Shown: piece by piece, positions 37,266 to 46,022 of the stretch
Layout: the number at the start of each line of letters is the position of its first letter
Numbering within the stretch: the first letter of the stretch is position 1
DNA from: Oceanobacillus timonensis
GTDB lineage: Bacteria > Bacillota > Bacilli > Bacillales > Amphibacillaceae
Assembly: GCF_900166635.1 (NCBI RefSeq)
Contig: NZ_LT800497.1
Location: 2,012,378 to 2,076,377, forward strand
DNA length: 64,000 bases
Direction: 5' to 3'
Translations under genes and position numbers: made by a program
The notes under the pieces: generated by a model
Told to the model about the DNA's origin: nothing
The model's database searches: none
Seen by the model: the letters and a program-made list of their open reading frames with translations, nothing else

Positions 37266-38411
37266 ATGTTAAAACCATATTTAGTTGTAGAATGGAATGA
37301 TACGGAAACAGATGCACAAGGCTGGCTGGTTGTCCAGAATCTGAAAAAAGGATATTCCGGCGGAGGAACAAGAATGCATCCATCCGTAACAAAAGAAGAA
37401 GTGATTCGTCTGGCAGAAGCGATGGCCTATAAATATGTGGCCAGTGAATCGGAAACAACAGGCGGATGTAAAGCCGGCATTGCTTTTGATTTTAAATCAC
37501 CTGAAGCACCCGGTGTATTAAAACGATTCCTGACAGCTATGATGCCATATATTGATAACGGCGTGTCCTTGGGGAATGATTTAGGAACAAAATATGAAGA
37601 TATTCTGGAAATATTCCATGAATTTGGTATCGATATTCCACTGACTAAATCCATGAAGGAAAATCCGGTTGTGTTAAAAGGAATCAAGGATTATGATGAT
37701 TTATTAACACAAAAGCTGGACGGACTTCTTTTAAATGATATTGTCACCGGCTATGGCGCTGCTTTTGCAACAGATGAAGCCTGGAAACGAATGAATGGAA
37801 AAGGCGGAGCAAAAGTTGTTATTCAAGGATTTGGCTGTGTCGGTGCCAGCTGTGCATTAAAATTACATCAACTGGGCTATAAAGTAGTTGGAATTTCAGA
37901 TGCCAATTTATTGGTCACTTGTAAAGAAGGACTGGATATACCTTCTCTGATTGACCATAAAAATGAATATGGGGAGATGGATAAAGCCTATTTCGAGTCT
38001 AATTATCATGTAAGACCAAATAATGAATGGCTGGATGTCGATACAGATATTCTGATTCCTTGTGCGCTCGAAGATGTGATTCATGCAGGCAATGCGGATT
38101 CAGTGAATGCAAGTCTGATTGCGGAAGCAGCAAATATTCCAATTTCCGCTGAGGGAGATCAAATTGTCAAAGAAAAAGGTATTCATTTAGTAAATGACTA
38201 TGTCGTCAATTTAGGGTCTGTCCGCGCTTATGACGCTGTGGTATTCGGCCTTGTAGATCCAACGCCGCAAGCAGTGATTGACGATATTGAACAGCTATGC
38301 CGAAAAAATGTGCAGCGTTTATTTATAGAATCAGAAAAACAGAACAGATATCAAAGAGACGTAGCAAATGAGCTTTTCCGTCCCGGGAAAAGCGACCTGT
38401 TAGAATATTAA
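37266..38411 (+). CDS. Glu/Leu/Phe/Val-type amino-acid dehydrogenase
   Basis: This 381-residue oxidative deaminase homologue has the substrate-carboxylate lysine in TGGCKAGIAFD (near residue 69; usually GGxKGGI) and a possible catalytic Asp in GNDLGTKYED (near 104). The Rossmann motif VVIQGFGCVGASCALK is near 185. The usual substrate-loop sequences differ from glutamate and leucine dehydrogenases, so the amino acid cannot be named. It lies last in a three-gene operon. It would supply the 2-oxo acid for the ThDP enzyme and release ammonia. Confidence 0.85.
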   Translation: MLKPYLVVEWNDTETDAQGWLVVQNLKKGYSGGGTRMHPSVTKEEVIRLAEAMAYKYVASESETTGGCKAGIAFDFKSPEAPGVLKRFLTAMMPYIDNGVSLGNDLGTKYEDILEIFHEFGIDIPLTKSMKENPVVLKGIKDYDDLLTQKLDGLLLNDIVTGYGAAFATDEAWKRMNGKGGAKVVIQGFGCVGASCALKLHQLGYKVVGISDANLLVTCKEGLDIPSLIDHKNEYGEMDKAYFESNYHVRPNNEWLDVDTDILIPCALEDVIHAGNADSVNASLIAEAANIPISAEGDQIVKEKGIHLVNDYVVNLGSVRAYDAVVFGLVDPTPQAVIDDIEQLCRKNVQRLFIESEKQNRYQRDVANELFRPGKSDLLEY

Positions 38412-38537
38412 AAGATAAAAAAAGGGCGCAGAGCAAGCTGCGTTCTGCATTTTAAAGTTTGCCATTGTTATTACCAATAATTAACTATCATAAGATCAGC
38501 AAAATTGCAGATGATAGGTGTACAGGAGGTGATAACT

Positions 38538-38735
38538 ATGGCAAACAACAACTCAAACCAATTAGTAGTACCTGGAGTTCAACAAGCTCTTGATCAAATG
38601 AAATACGAAATTGCTCAAGAATTTGGTGTGAATCTTGGTGCAGATTCAACTTCCCGTGCAAACGGTTCTGTAGGCGGAGAAATCACAAAACGTCTTGTTC
38701 AAACTGCTCAACAACAAATGCATCATGGTCAATAA
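38538..38735 (+). CDS. Alpha/beta-type small acid-soluble spore protein
   Basis: This 65-residue SASP coats spore DNA and protects it. The conserved [11 protein letters not shown] (containing the GPR protease cleavage site) and [13 protein letters not shown] blocks are clear. ATG 38538 follows aggaggt by eight bases; a longer reading from 38505 has no support. SASP genes are sigma-G-dependent, yet no clean sigma-G promoter is visible in the 120 bases upstream. The location near yheA/yheE matches the sspB neighbourhood of B. subtilis. Confidence 0.95.
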   Translation: MANNNSNQLVVPGVQQALDQMKYEIAQEFGVNLGADSTSRANGSVGGEITKRLVQTAQQQMHHGQ

Positions 38736-38762
38736 TTTTATTAAACAAAATATTACTGGCTG

Positions 38763-38792
38763 AAAAGGGGAGCTTTTAAAAGCTCCCCTTTA
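38763..38792 (+). terminator. Terminator after SASP gene
   Basis: The arms aaaggggagctttt and aaaagctccccttt form a perfect stem with almost no loop. Confidence 0.85.
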
Positions 38793-38815
38793 CCAATTTA
38801 GAAACAAGGCAAATA

Positions 38816-39913
38816 TTAATGTATCCGCTGCTCATTGTCTTTGTCAAAGAAGTGGACCTTATTCATATCAAAGGAAAGTTCTATATCGTCACCGCCTTGT
38901 ATATCGGTTCGGGAATCAACCCGTGCAACAAATTCCTGTCCATCGATACTGGAATAAAGAATGGACTCCGCTCCCATCAGCTCAGCAACTTCGATTTTTG
39001 CTGTAAGTTTCGAATCAGCGGATGCTTCTAAAAATACTAACTCATCATGGATATCTTCAGGACGCACGCCAATAACCAGCTCTTTCCCTTCATATCCTTG
39101 ATTTTTTAAGGGGTTAAGCTTTGGTTGCGGAATGAGAAAGGAATTGTCGCCAATGGTAAATCTGTCTCCTTCCAATGTGCCTGTAAAGAAGTTCATCGAT
39201 GGAGAACCGATAAAACCGCCGACAAATATGTTCTCCGGCAAATCATATACATCTTTCGGAGCACCAACCTGCTGAATCACACCGTCTTTCATAACAACTA
39301 ATCTTGTCGCCATGGTCATCGCTTCTGTCTGGTCATGGGTTACATAAATGGTTGTGGTTTGAAGACGCTGGTGAAGCTTTTGAATTTCCGCGCGCATTTG
39401 CACACGCAATTTCGCATCTAAATTGGATAAAGGCTCATCCATTAAGAAAACTTTCGCATCCCGGACAATCGCACGTCCTAATGCCACACGCTGTCTTTGC
39501 CCGCCGGATAATGCTTTTGGTTTTCTATCTAAGTATGCTTCCAACCCTAAAATTTTCGCTGCTTGATCCACGCGCTCTTTGATTTCTTCCTTTTTGAATT
39601 TCCGCAGTTTCAGTCCGAATGCCATATTATCATATACATTCATATGCGGGTATAAGGCGTAGTTTTGAAATACCATTGCAATATCACGATCTTTTGGGGA
39701 AACATCATTCATTAATTTATCATCAATATATAATTCTCCCTCCGATATTTCTTCTAAACCGGCAATCATACGAAGGGTTGTTGATTTCCCGCAACCGGAT
39801 GGACCAACAAATACAATAAATTCCTTATCTTGAATATGCAAGTTAAAATCCTCTACTGCCAAAACATCTTTCCCATATATCTTTTGAATATGGTCCAGTT
39901 TTAATTCTGCCAT
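38816..39913 (-). CDS. msmX: Multi-sugar ABC importer ATPase MsmX
   Basis: This 365-residue ATPase is the same length as B. subtilis MsmX, the shared energy subunit of several oligosaccharide importers. Walker A is GPSGCGKST, signature [14 protein letters not shown], Walker B VFLMDEP, and the switch His is in YVTHDQTEA. The C-terminal OB-type domain (about 240-365) carries VIGVRPEDI. No cognate permease or binding protein is adjacent, consistent with a promiscuous ATPase. ATG 39913 has gggagg before it. A cre-like site lies about 40 bases upstream. Confidence 0.93.
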   Translation of the reverse strand: MAELKLDHIQKIYGKDVLAVEDFNLHIQDKEFIVFVGPSGCGKSTTLRMIAGLEEISEGELYIDDKLMNDVSPKDRDIAMVFQNYALYPHMNVYDNMAFGLKLRKFKKEEIKERVDQAAKILGLEAYLDRKPKALSGGQRQRVALGRAIVRDAKVFLMDEPLSNLDAKLRVQMRAEIQKLHQRLQTTTIYVTHDQTEAMTMATRLVVMKDGVIQQVGAPKDVYDLPENIFVGGFIGSPSMNFFTGTLEGDRFTIGDNSFLIPQPKLNPLKNQGYEGKELVIGVRPEDIHDELVFLEASADSKLTAKIEVAELMGAESILYSSIDGQEFVARVDSRTDIQGGDDIELSFDMNKVHFFDKDNEQRIH

Positions 39914-39951
39914 GTTTTTTCCTCCCTGATTTTCATGCAAGTATTTATTCG

Positions 39952-39965
39952 TGAAAGCGTTTTTA
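39952..39965. promoter_or_regulatory. cre-like site upstream of msmX
   Basis: TGAAAGCGTTTTTA matches the CcpA consensus TGWNANCGNTNWCA except for T in place of C at position 13. Carbon-catabolite control of a sugar-import ATPase would make sense. Confidence 0.5.
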
Positions 39966-40024
39966 GTAACTGATTTCAGTTTACGGAAAAAACGGTGAAA
40001 ATCATATGGTGGAGTTGCATAAAA

Positions 40025-40924
40025 TTATGTATCGGCATTGTGCATGTTTGCTAAAATGGCTAAATAAACCGTGAAGGCCTTATCAAATTGCTTCATATCA
40101 ATACCAGTACTTTCATAAAATTTATCAAGCCGGTACTGTAGACTGTTTCTGTGAATATATAGTTTCTTGGCCGTTTCAGAAACATTTAAATTACAATGGA
40201 TAAACATGTGCATGGTTTCTAATGCTTCGGTATCCGTCCTGAATTCTTTTAATATCCATTCACTTAACTGGTGCTGCTGCTTTGGAAGAAGGTTACCGAT
40301 AAGGCATAGCGGATATGCTTCGGTATAGTCCATCACAGCACGGTCTATTTTGGGAATGCTCATTGTCGCCATTTGTAAAAGCTGATCTGTATAATCAGCC
40401 AAGTCCTTATCATTTTCCAGGTAAGGGCCAATGAGGAAGGTGATTTTGACATATAATTCACTCATGAAGGTATCTGCAATATGATGATAGGAGATATCTT
40501 CTTCTAAGAAACTGTTTCCGTCTTCGATAATAAACCCTTGATTGGGGTGGTTCCATAAAATAGATACATTATCTTTAAAAAATGCCTGCAACGTTTTTTT
40601 GAAAATCGATGCATCAACCTGTCCTTTTTCGATTTGAAAGAATATAAAACGGTATCGTCCGTTTCTTCCCAGGTTTTGGTCTTTTCTATTCTGGATCCGT
40701 GTTTCCCATTCTTTTTCTTTTGGTGTTTTATCCGGCAATTCAACATGGTAAGGGGTAAGAAAAGTACTTAAAAGCATACCATCTTTTTCGGTTAATTCTT
40801 TTTTATCGATTCCAATTATTTTATTTTCAAATTGATACCAATAAAAATCAGGATCAATATGTGGCTGTATTTTGGAAAGTTCAATTAAACTGGGATACAG
40901 CTTTTTTAATCGTTGTAAATACAA
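40025..40924 (-). CDS. PucR-family HTH regulator (YxkF-like)
   Basis: This protein of about 299 residues has a C-terminal PucR-type helix-turn-helix (NLNVSETAKKLYIHRNSLQYRLDKFYESTGID, about residues 250-285) and an undefined N-terminal domain. In B. subtilis a PucR-like gene, yxkF, adjoins msmX, and the pair is kept here. No ATG is near the family start. A TTG at 40924 lies six bases after aaaggagga and is chosen; the open frame extends to 41014 without a site. It may control sugar use together with MsmX. Confidence 0.75.
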   Translation of the reverse strand: MYLQRLKKLYPSLIELSKIQPHIDPDFYWYQFENKIIGIDKKELTEKDGMLLSTFLTPYHVELPDKTPKEKEWETRIQNRKDQNLGRNGRYRFIFFQIEKGQVDASIFKKTLQAFFKDNVSILWNHPNQGFIIEDGNSFLEEDISYHHIADTFMSELYVKITFLIGPYLENDKDLADYTDQLLQMATMSIPKIDRAVMDYTEAYPLCLIGNLLPKQQHQLSEWILKEFRTDTEALETMHMFIHCNLNVSETAKKLYIHRNSLQYRLDKFYESTGIDMKQFDKAFTVYLAILANMHNADT

Positions 40925-41068
40925 TACAGCTCCTCCTTTATTTAAATACAGAGTGACTTTTAAAAATCTCTTGACGTTATTTCTTATACATGTCGAATAG
41001 ATATGGCTATACATACGCTTACAGCTTTGTTATAGTAGCAAGAGACGATTGAAGGAGGAATTTATTTA

Positions 41069-41416
41069 ATGGCAAATTTACAAGAGCAAGCAAATCAATT
41101 AGAACAAGCACTACGTGAAAGCCAAGAATTTCAAGATTTAAAACAAGCTTACGAGGCAGTAATGGCTGATGAAGTTGCCAAACAAATGTTTGAAAACTTT
41201 CGTGAAACACAATTAAACCTCCAGGAAAAGCATATGCAAGGCTTGGATATTTCGGAAGAGGAAATTGAAAAAGCAAGACAAATTGTTGAAACAGTGCAAC
41301 AGCATGAAGCAATTTCAAAACTCATGGAAGAGGAACAAAAACTAAACAATGTGATTAATGAAGTTTCTCAAACCATTACAAAACCATTAGAAGAACTTTA
41401 TGGTGCAAATGAATAA
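41069..41416 (+). CDS. yheA: YlbF/YheA-family protein
   Basis: This 115-residue all-helical protein aligns along its length with B. subtilis YheA: ANQLEQALRESQEF, KQMFENFRETQLNLQEK, and a C-terminal ITKPLEELYG. YlbF/YmcA paralogues form the Y-complex acting on RNase Y; YheA itself has no proven role. It starts at ATG 41069 after gaaggagga. Confidence 0.9.
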   Translation: MANLQEQANQLEQALRESQEFQDLKQAYEAVMADEVAKQMFENFRETQLNLQEKHMQGLDISEEEIEKARQIVETVQQHEAISKLMEEEQKLNNVINEVSQTITKPLEELYGANE

Positions 41417-41423
41417 TGAACAT

Positions 41424-41468
41424 GCAAAACCCCGGCGCTGCTTTATCTTGGCAGCAGCGGGGTTTTTT
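41424..41468. terminator. Bidirectional terminator of yheA and yheE
   Basis: The arms aaaaccccggcgctgc and gcagcagcggggtttt pair with one mismatch and end in T. The right arm reaches the stop of the leftward yheE. Confidence 0.9.
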
Positions 41469-41653
41469 TAACGATGGAAAAGAACCAGTTTCGCAGTGGG
41501 ACTGACACAACGATGCGTGTGTTCCAAGTATCCTTTTTCCGCAAGTTTAGCTGTTCCAATTTTCTTCGCTTCTCCATCCGCCGAAGCATCAAAATACTCA
41601 TCAAGTAATTTCTCGCCATCTTTTGAAAATACCGTCAAATAGTACGCAACCAT
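41468..41653 (-). CDS. yheE: YheE-family small protein
   Basis: This 61-residue protein (MVAYYLTVFSKDGEKLLDE at the start, LVLFHR at the end) resembles B. subtilis YheE, of unknown function. The site aggaggctgtgag precedes ATG. It is convergent with yheA, its neighbour in the same region of B. subtilis. Confidence 0.8.
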   Translation of the reverse strand: MVAYYLTVFSKDGEKLLDEYFDASADGEAKKIGTAKLAEKGYLEHTHRCVSPTAKLVLFHR

Positions 41654-41847
41654 CTCACAGCCTCCTTCATCTGAAACCGTTTTATACGTTTATTGTAAAA
41701 CAAGGAGAAGCATGCTGCAATGAAAATGGAGCATTGTTTATTTTCATTGCAGCATATATGATGAAGTAGGACAAATGAAAATACAGAAAGAATCATTGAA
41801 ACTTTTTTTATAATGTCACGTATTAGAGTAGGAAGGGAGAGAAGTGT

Positions 41848-42744
41848 GTGCTGAAACTATCAAATGTAACCAAGCGTTTTGGAAACCATACGGCTGTAGA
41901 CAATTTGTCTCTGGAAATCCCGGAAAGTGAAATGTTCGGCTTTTTAGGCGGAAACGGCGCAGGCAAAACAACGACATTTCGTATGATTCTTGGATTGCTT
42001 GACCAAACAGCAGGAGATATTACCTGGCAGGGAGGATCAATCTCTTATAATCAGAGCCATTTAATTGGTTATCTGCCGGAAGAAAGAGGTTTATACCCCA
42101 AATTAACCGTGAAAGAACAAATTATTTACTTAGGTCGGCTGCGGGGGATGAAAAAACAGGATATCCTTCAAAAACTGGATGCCTGGCTGGAGCGATTTAA
42201 AGTGCCAGAGTATCTGGATAAAAAAGTAGAGGAGTTATCCAAAGGAAATCAGCAGAAGATTCAGTTTATCTCTGCGGTGATTCATGAACCGAAGCTGCTT
42301 ATACTGGATGAACCGTTTTCGGGATTAGATCCGGTAAATGTTGAATTGCTGAAGGAAGCGGTGCTCGATTTAAAAAATCAAGGAACATCGATTGTGTTTT
42401 CTTCTCACCAGATGGAGCATGTAGAAGAAATGTGTCAGCATATTTGTATTCTGCAAAAAGGAACGCCTGTTGTCCATGGATCATTACGGGAAATTAAGCA
42501 GGAGTTCGGAAAGAAGAATCTGAACATCCGCGGTGATTTTTCCATGGAATTCTTAAAGAATTATCATGGAGTGGTATCTTATAAGGAATTACCAGATGGA
42601 TGTGCGTTACAGATTGAGGATGAACAGGCAGCGCAGGATATTTTTGCCGGACTACAAGGGAAAGGTTTTGTCCGGAAATTTGAAATAGAAGAGCCTTCAT
42701 TAAATGATATCTTTATTGCAAAGGTAGGTGCTTCTTATGAATAA
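41848..42744 (+). CDS. yhaQ: NatA-like ABC ATPase YhaQ
   Basis: This 298-residue exporter ATPase is of the NatA/YhaQ type (Na+ or drug efflux). Walker A reads GGNGAGKTT, signature LSKGNQQKIQF, Walker B LLILDEPFSGLDP and switch FSSHQMEH; about 80 C-terminal residues form an accessory domain. It begins at GTG 41848 after ggaaggga and overlaps yhaP by eight bases, so the two are coupled. The order yhaQ-yhaP-yhaO-yhaN-yhaM follows B. subtilis. Confidence 0.88.
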   Translation: MLKLSNVTKRFGNHTAVDNLSLEIPESEMFGFLGGNGAGKTTTFRMILGLLDQTAGDITWQGGSISYNQSHLIGYLPEERGLYPKLTVKEQIIYLGRLRGMKKQDILQKLDAWLERFKVPEYLDKKVEELSKGNQQKIQFISAVIHEPKLLILDEPFSGLDPVNVELLKEAVLDLKNQGTSIVFSSHQMEHVEEMCQHICILQKGTPVVHGSLREIKQEFGKKNLNIRGDFSMEFLKNYHGVVSYKELPDGCALQIEDEQAAQDIFAGLQGKGFVRKFEIEEPSLNDIFIAKVGASYE

Positions 42745-43990
42745 ATTCTGGACCATTGTCGGTCATACTTATTTTTCAAGAGTGAAATCGAAATCATTTA
42801 TTATTACGACCGTGATTACATTAGCTATTATTATCGGTATGGCAAATTTACCTTCTATCATTGATATGTTTTCCGGAGAGGATGAGTCCGATGACGTGCT
42901 GGTTATGGATGAATCCGGAACCTATGGGGATTATTTACTGGAAGAAGGGATTAGTGAAGGAACAGGAATTGCCTTTGAGAATTTTGAAGGAACCGAGGAA
43001 GAGGCAAAGGAAGCCGTTATCGATGAAGAATATGATGGTCTGCTTGTCGTAACTGCTGATGAAGATAACCTGCCTGAAGGGGAATATTATGCAAATCGCA
43101 TTTCGGAAACAGGGGAACAAGTGCAGATTGAGCAGATATTACAGCAGTTGAAAGTAATGACAGGAACACAGGAAGCAGGAATTGATCAGCAGACGTTGGA
43201 TACGATTTACGCTCCTGTGACTTTGCAAACGGAGCAGCTCGATGACAGTGCCCGGACAGCAGAAGAAATGAATCAGTCCAGAGGCCTTGTATATGCGATG
43301 CTTTTCATTTTATATATGACCGTTTTGATTTATGGGCAGATGATCGCCACTGATGTCGCAACAGAAAAATCTTCGCGTGTGATGGAACTGCTTATTTCCA
43401 GTGCTCCACCTATTATGCATATGTTCGCAAAAATTATCGGTATTGCCTTCTTAGGGCTGACGCAAATTATTATCCTGCTTGGGGGAGGGTATTTTGCGAT
43501 TCAGGCAAATGAAGGTTCGATGGCCGGCGAATTTTTTGAAGTCATGGGGTTGACCAATAATGACCCGGTTATTTATATTTACGCAGTAGTGTTCTTTTTA
43601 TTAGGCTATTTCTTATACGCAACGTTGGCAGCCATGCTTGGTTCGCTGGTAAGCAGAATAGAAGATGTTAATCAGCTGGTGACGCCGATGATTATGGTGA
43701 TTGTTGTTGCATTTATCCTGGCTATGATGGGATTGAGTATGCCTGAATCAACACTGATTACAGTGACATCTTATATTCCATTCTTTACGCCGATGATTAT
43801 GTTTTTACGTATCGGTATGCTCAATATTCCTTTCTGGGAAATTGGCTTATCGATTGCGATTCTGGTTGTAACCATTGCATTGCTTGCAGCATTAGCAGCA
43901 CGTGTTTATAAAGGTGGCGTGTTAATGTATGGCAAATCAGGTTCAATCAAGGATATAAAACAGGCAATGAAGTTATCGAAAAAGGAATAG
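42737..43990 (+). CDS. yhaP: NatB-like ABC permease YhaP
   Basis: This 417-residue permease has one N-terminal helix (FIITTVITLAIIIGMAN), a large acidic extracytoplasmic domain (about residues 45-185, many Glu/Asp) and five or six C-terminal helices including MQSRGLVYAMLFIL-type and EKSSRVMELLISS (the conserved coupling loop). This is the NatB topology. The acidic outer domain is typical of halotolerant species. ATG 42737 lies within the end of yhaQ. Confidence 0.88.
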   Translation: MNKFWTIVGHTYFSRVKSKSFIITTVITLAIIIGMANLPSIIDMFSGEDESDDVLVMDESGTYGDYLLEEGISEGTGIAFENFEGTEEEAKEAVIDEEYDGLLVVTADEDNLPEGEYYANRISETGEQVQIEQILQQLKVMTGTQEAGIDQQTLDTIYAPVTLQTEQLDDSARTAEEMNQSRGLVYAMLFILYMTVLIYGQMIATDVATEKSSRVMELLISSAPPIMHMFAKIIGIAFLGLTQIIILLGGGYFAIQANEGSMAGEFFEVMGLTNNDPVIYIYAVVFFLLGYFLYATLAAMLGSLVSRIEDVNQLVTPMIMVIVVAFILAMMGLSMPESTLITVTSYIPFFTPMIMFLRIGMLNIPFWEIGLSIAILVVTIALLAALAARVYKGGVLMYGKSGSIKDIKQAMKLSKKE

Positions 43991-43998
43991 AACAGGTG

Positions 43999-44041
43999 CC
44001 GAAAGTCTCCATTGTTATTTAAAGATGGAGACTTTTCGGTT
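43999..44041 (+). terminator. Terminator after yhaP
   Basis: The arms ccgaaagtctccat and atggagacttttcgg form a long stem; the T tail is short. Confidence 0.75.
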
Positions 44042-44068
44042 TAGACTCATCTATGCAAGGTTTTTTCT

Positions 44069-44097
44069 TTGACAAAAATACGGTCGGGTGGTATTTT
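44069..44097 (+). promoter_or_regulatory. csoR promoter with overlapping CsoR operator
   Basis: TTGACA (44069-44074) and TATTTT (44092-44097) are 17 bases apart. The dyad aaaatac-ggtcgggtg-gtatttt (44075-44097) fills the spacer and the -10. CsoR operators are GC-rich centres flanked by ATAC/GTAT, as here, so autorepression released by Cu(I) is likely. Confidence 0.6.
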
Positions 44098-44125
44098 AAA
44101 AATGTAACCAATAAGGAGGGATACG

Positions 44126-44425
44126 ATGGATTCCTTACATGAACATACCGTAAAACCAAGAACAGATGCAGAAAAAAAAGCAATGACGAATCGATTAAAA
44201 CGAATTGAAGGTCAAGTACGCGGCATCCAAAAAATGATTGATGAAGATCGATATTGTGTGGATGTTCTTGTCCAAATCAGTGCGATTAACTCCGCATTAA
44301 AACGAGTCGGATTTGAAGTGACGGAGCGCCATGTCAAACATTGTGTCAGCGACGCCGTGAAATCCGGAGAAGGCGAAGAAGCAATAGATGAACTGATGGA
44401 CGTGCTAAATCAGATGACAAAATGA
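44126..44425 (+). CDS. csoR: CsoR-type copper-sensing repressor
   Basis: This 99-residue all-helical tetrameric repressor has the Cu(I) ligands of CsoR: Cys in YCVDVL (near residue 45), and His and Cys in ERHVKHCV (near 70 and 74). The N-terminal RIEGQVRGIQKMI is the family signature. No copZA copper genes are beside it, unlike B. subtilis, so it acts elsewhere and on itself. It interrupts the yhaP-yhaO order. It starts at ATG 44126 after taaggaggg. Confidence 0.9.
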   Translation: MDSLHEHTVKPRTDAEKKAMTNRLKRIEGQVRGIQKMIDEDRYCVDVLVQISAINSALKRVGFEVTERHVKHCVSDAVKSGEGEEAIDELMDVLNQMTK

Positions 44426-44433
44426 TATATAAT

Positions 44434-44466
44434 GTTAAAGTCTACACATCCGTGGTAGGCTTTTTC
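44434..44466 (+). terminator. Terminator after csoR
   Basis: The arms aagtctac and gtaggctt pair (one G-T) around acatccgtg, followed by TTT. Confidence 0.65.
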
Positions 44467-44552
44467 TATTTGTACGCTAAAATGATTCCGAATATAAGTT
44501 CAACACTAAAATCTATTGTTGATATTATTTTATAAATAAGTTAGTGAAACGA

Positions 44553-44606
44553 GTTAGCGAAGGAAAAACACGGAAAGCGTAGTGTTTTTCCGTAGCGGTT
44601 GCTAAC
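44553..44606 (+). repeat. Dispersed palindromic repeat, short copy
   Basis: This 54-base unit is bounded by gttagc and gctaac and folds as ggaaaaacac / gtgtttttcc around ggaaagcgta. Reverse-complemented, its left part matches the left end of the 21717-21853 repeat (ccgctacggaaaaa.act.cgctttccgtg), and its right part matches the right end, so it looks like an internal-deletion derivative. The rest of the 44467-44804 gap shows nothing recognisable apart from the yhaO start region. Confidence 0.7.
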
Positions 44607-44804
44607 ATCAAAAATATAGTCATTTGTCAATCATAAATTTTGATGAAGAGTCAAAATATAAATAAAGATAAATGGAAGAGTTTTGTTGGGAAGAATCAGC
44701 GTGTATCAAAGATGATCTTTTTTGGAAGTGACTGCCTAACAGAACGTGCATTCTATTATCGCCTCTGTTAAAATAAGGGTATGATAAAAGCGGGAGGGAA
44801 GACA

Positions 44805-46022
44805 GTGAATTCTGCAGTTACTTTTATCCATGCAGCTGATTTGCATTTAGACAGTTTATTTAAAGGGCTCAGACATGTGCCGGAAAATATATTTAAAGAA
44901 ATTCAAGAGAGTACATTTACTGCTCTGAACCATTTAGTGGACAGAGCAATCGAACATCAGGTGGACTTTTTATTATTAGCAGGGGACTTATATGATCATG
45001 AATCACAAAGTCTAAAATCACAAATAAGGCTGCGCCGTGCTTTTGAACGGCTGAAGGATGAACATATTGACGTATATCTATCTTATGGAAATCATGATTT
45101 TATCAAAGGAGATTCTTTTGACGTAGCGTATCCGGATAATGTACATATCTTTCCTGATGAAACGGTAACGTGTATTCCTTTTTATAAACATGGTAAAGCT
45201 GCTGCAGCGATATACGGTTTTAGCTATGAACATAGAGCAGTTTATGAAAATAAATCATCAGCATACATAACGACAACAGACGATGATTTTCCGTTTCATA
45301 TTGCTATGCTGCACGGCAGTGTGGCGACAAATACAGAACATGATACCTATGCTCCTTTTCAAATAAAAGACTTGTTAAACAAAGGAATGGATTATTGGGC
45401 GTTGGGCCATATTCATAAACGGCAGCAACTCCATGAAAATCCGTCCATCATTTATCCCGGTAATATACAAGGGAGGCATCGGAAAGAGACGGGAGAAAAA
45501 GGTTGTTATTTGATTACTTTAAGCAAACATCAGACAAAGCAGACCTTTTTACCGCTTCAGGCAATCCGTTATGAAGAAGTGGAAGTGGATATCCGGGATG
45601 GTTTATCACCTTCCCAAGCAGAAAAAGCAATCATAGAGCGGCTCCCGGAATCTAGTGTTCCCAGCTTATTCTATTTGAAAATAGCAGCGAAAGAAACAGA
45701 AACATTCACACCGGACGAGGGACTTATCCAAGAGCTGGTCGAAGTAATCAATGAATCGCTGATGGAACGTTTCCCATGGCAATATATTTATCAGCATCAG
45801 ATTGTTTTAGAAGAAGAATCAAGTCAACTGGCAGATGATTTCTTAACAGATATATTAGAAGAAGTGGATATGGATTTTATCCATGAAGGATTACAAGAAA
45901 TCTATCGTCATAAGGATGCCCGAAAGTTTTTACCCGCTTTGTCGGATGAAGATGCACAGGATGTTAAAGCTGATGCATATAAGTTGCTGAATGACGTATT
46001 GCGAAAGGAGCGGTCAAAGTGA
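44805..46022 (+). CDS. yhaO: SbcD-like metallophosphoesterase YhaO
   Basis: This 405-residue DNA-repair nuclease subunit homologue has the calcineurin-type motifs IHAADLHLDS, LAGDLYDH, YGNHDF, MLHGSV and LGHIHK that bind two metals. It is the YhaO branch of SbcD/Mre11 and is paired with YhaN. Its start is GTG 44805, nine bases after gggaggg; a longer frame from 44781 has no site. The stop overlaps the yhaN start. Confidence 0.9.
   Translation: MNSAVTFIHAADLHLDSLFKGLRHVPENIFKEIQESTFTALNHLVDRAIEHQVDFLLLAGDLYDHESQSLKSQIRLRRAFERLKDEHIDVYLSYGNHDFIKGDSFDVAYPDNVHIFPDETVTCIPFYKHGKAAAAIYGFSYEHRAVYENKSSAYITTTDDDFPFHIAMLHGSVATNTEHDTYAPFQIKDLLNKGMDYWALGHIHKRQQLHENPSIIYPGNIQGRHRKETGEKGCYLITLSKHQTKQTFLPLQAIRYEEVEVDIRDGLSPSQAEKAIIERLPESSVPSLFYLKIAAKETETFTPDEGLIQELVEVINESLMERFPWQYIYQHQIVLEEESSQLADDFLTDILEEVDMDFIHEGLQEIYRHKDARKFLPALSDEDAQDVKADAYKLLNDVLRKERSK

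Noticed and set aside
38420-38455. Terminator after the amino-acid dehydrogenase
   Set aside because: Only a 5-base stem (cgcag/ctgcg) is possible and the T tract is interrupted.
38412-38537. Sigma-G promoter of the SASP gene
   Set aside because: One is expected from the family, but none of the CAT-containing candidates has a GHATR element at 18 bases.
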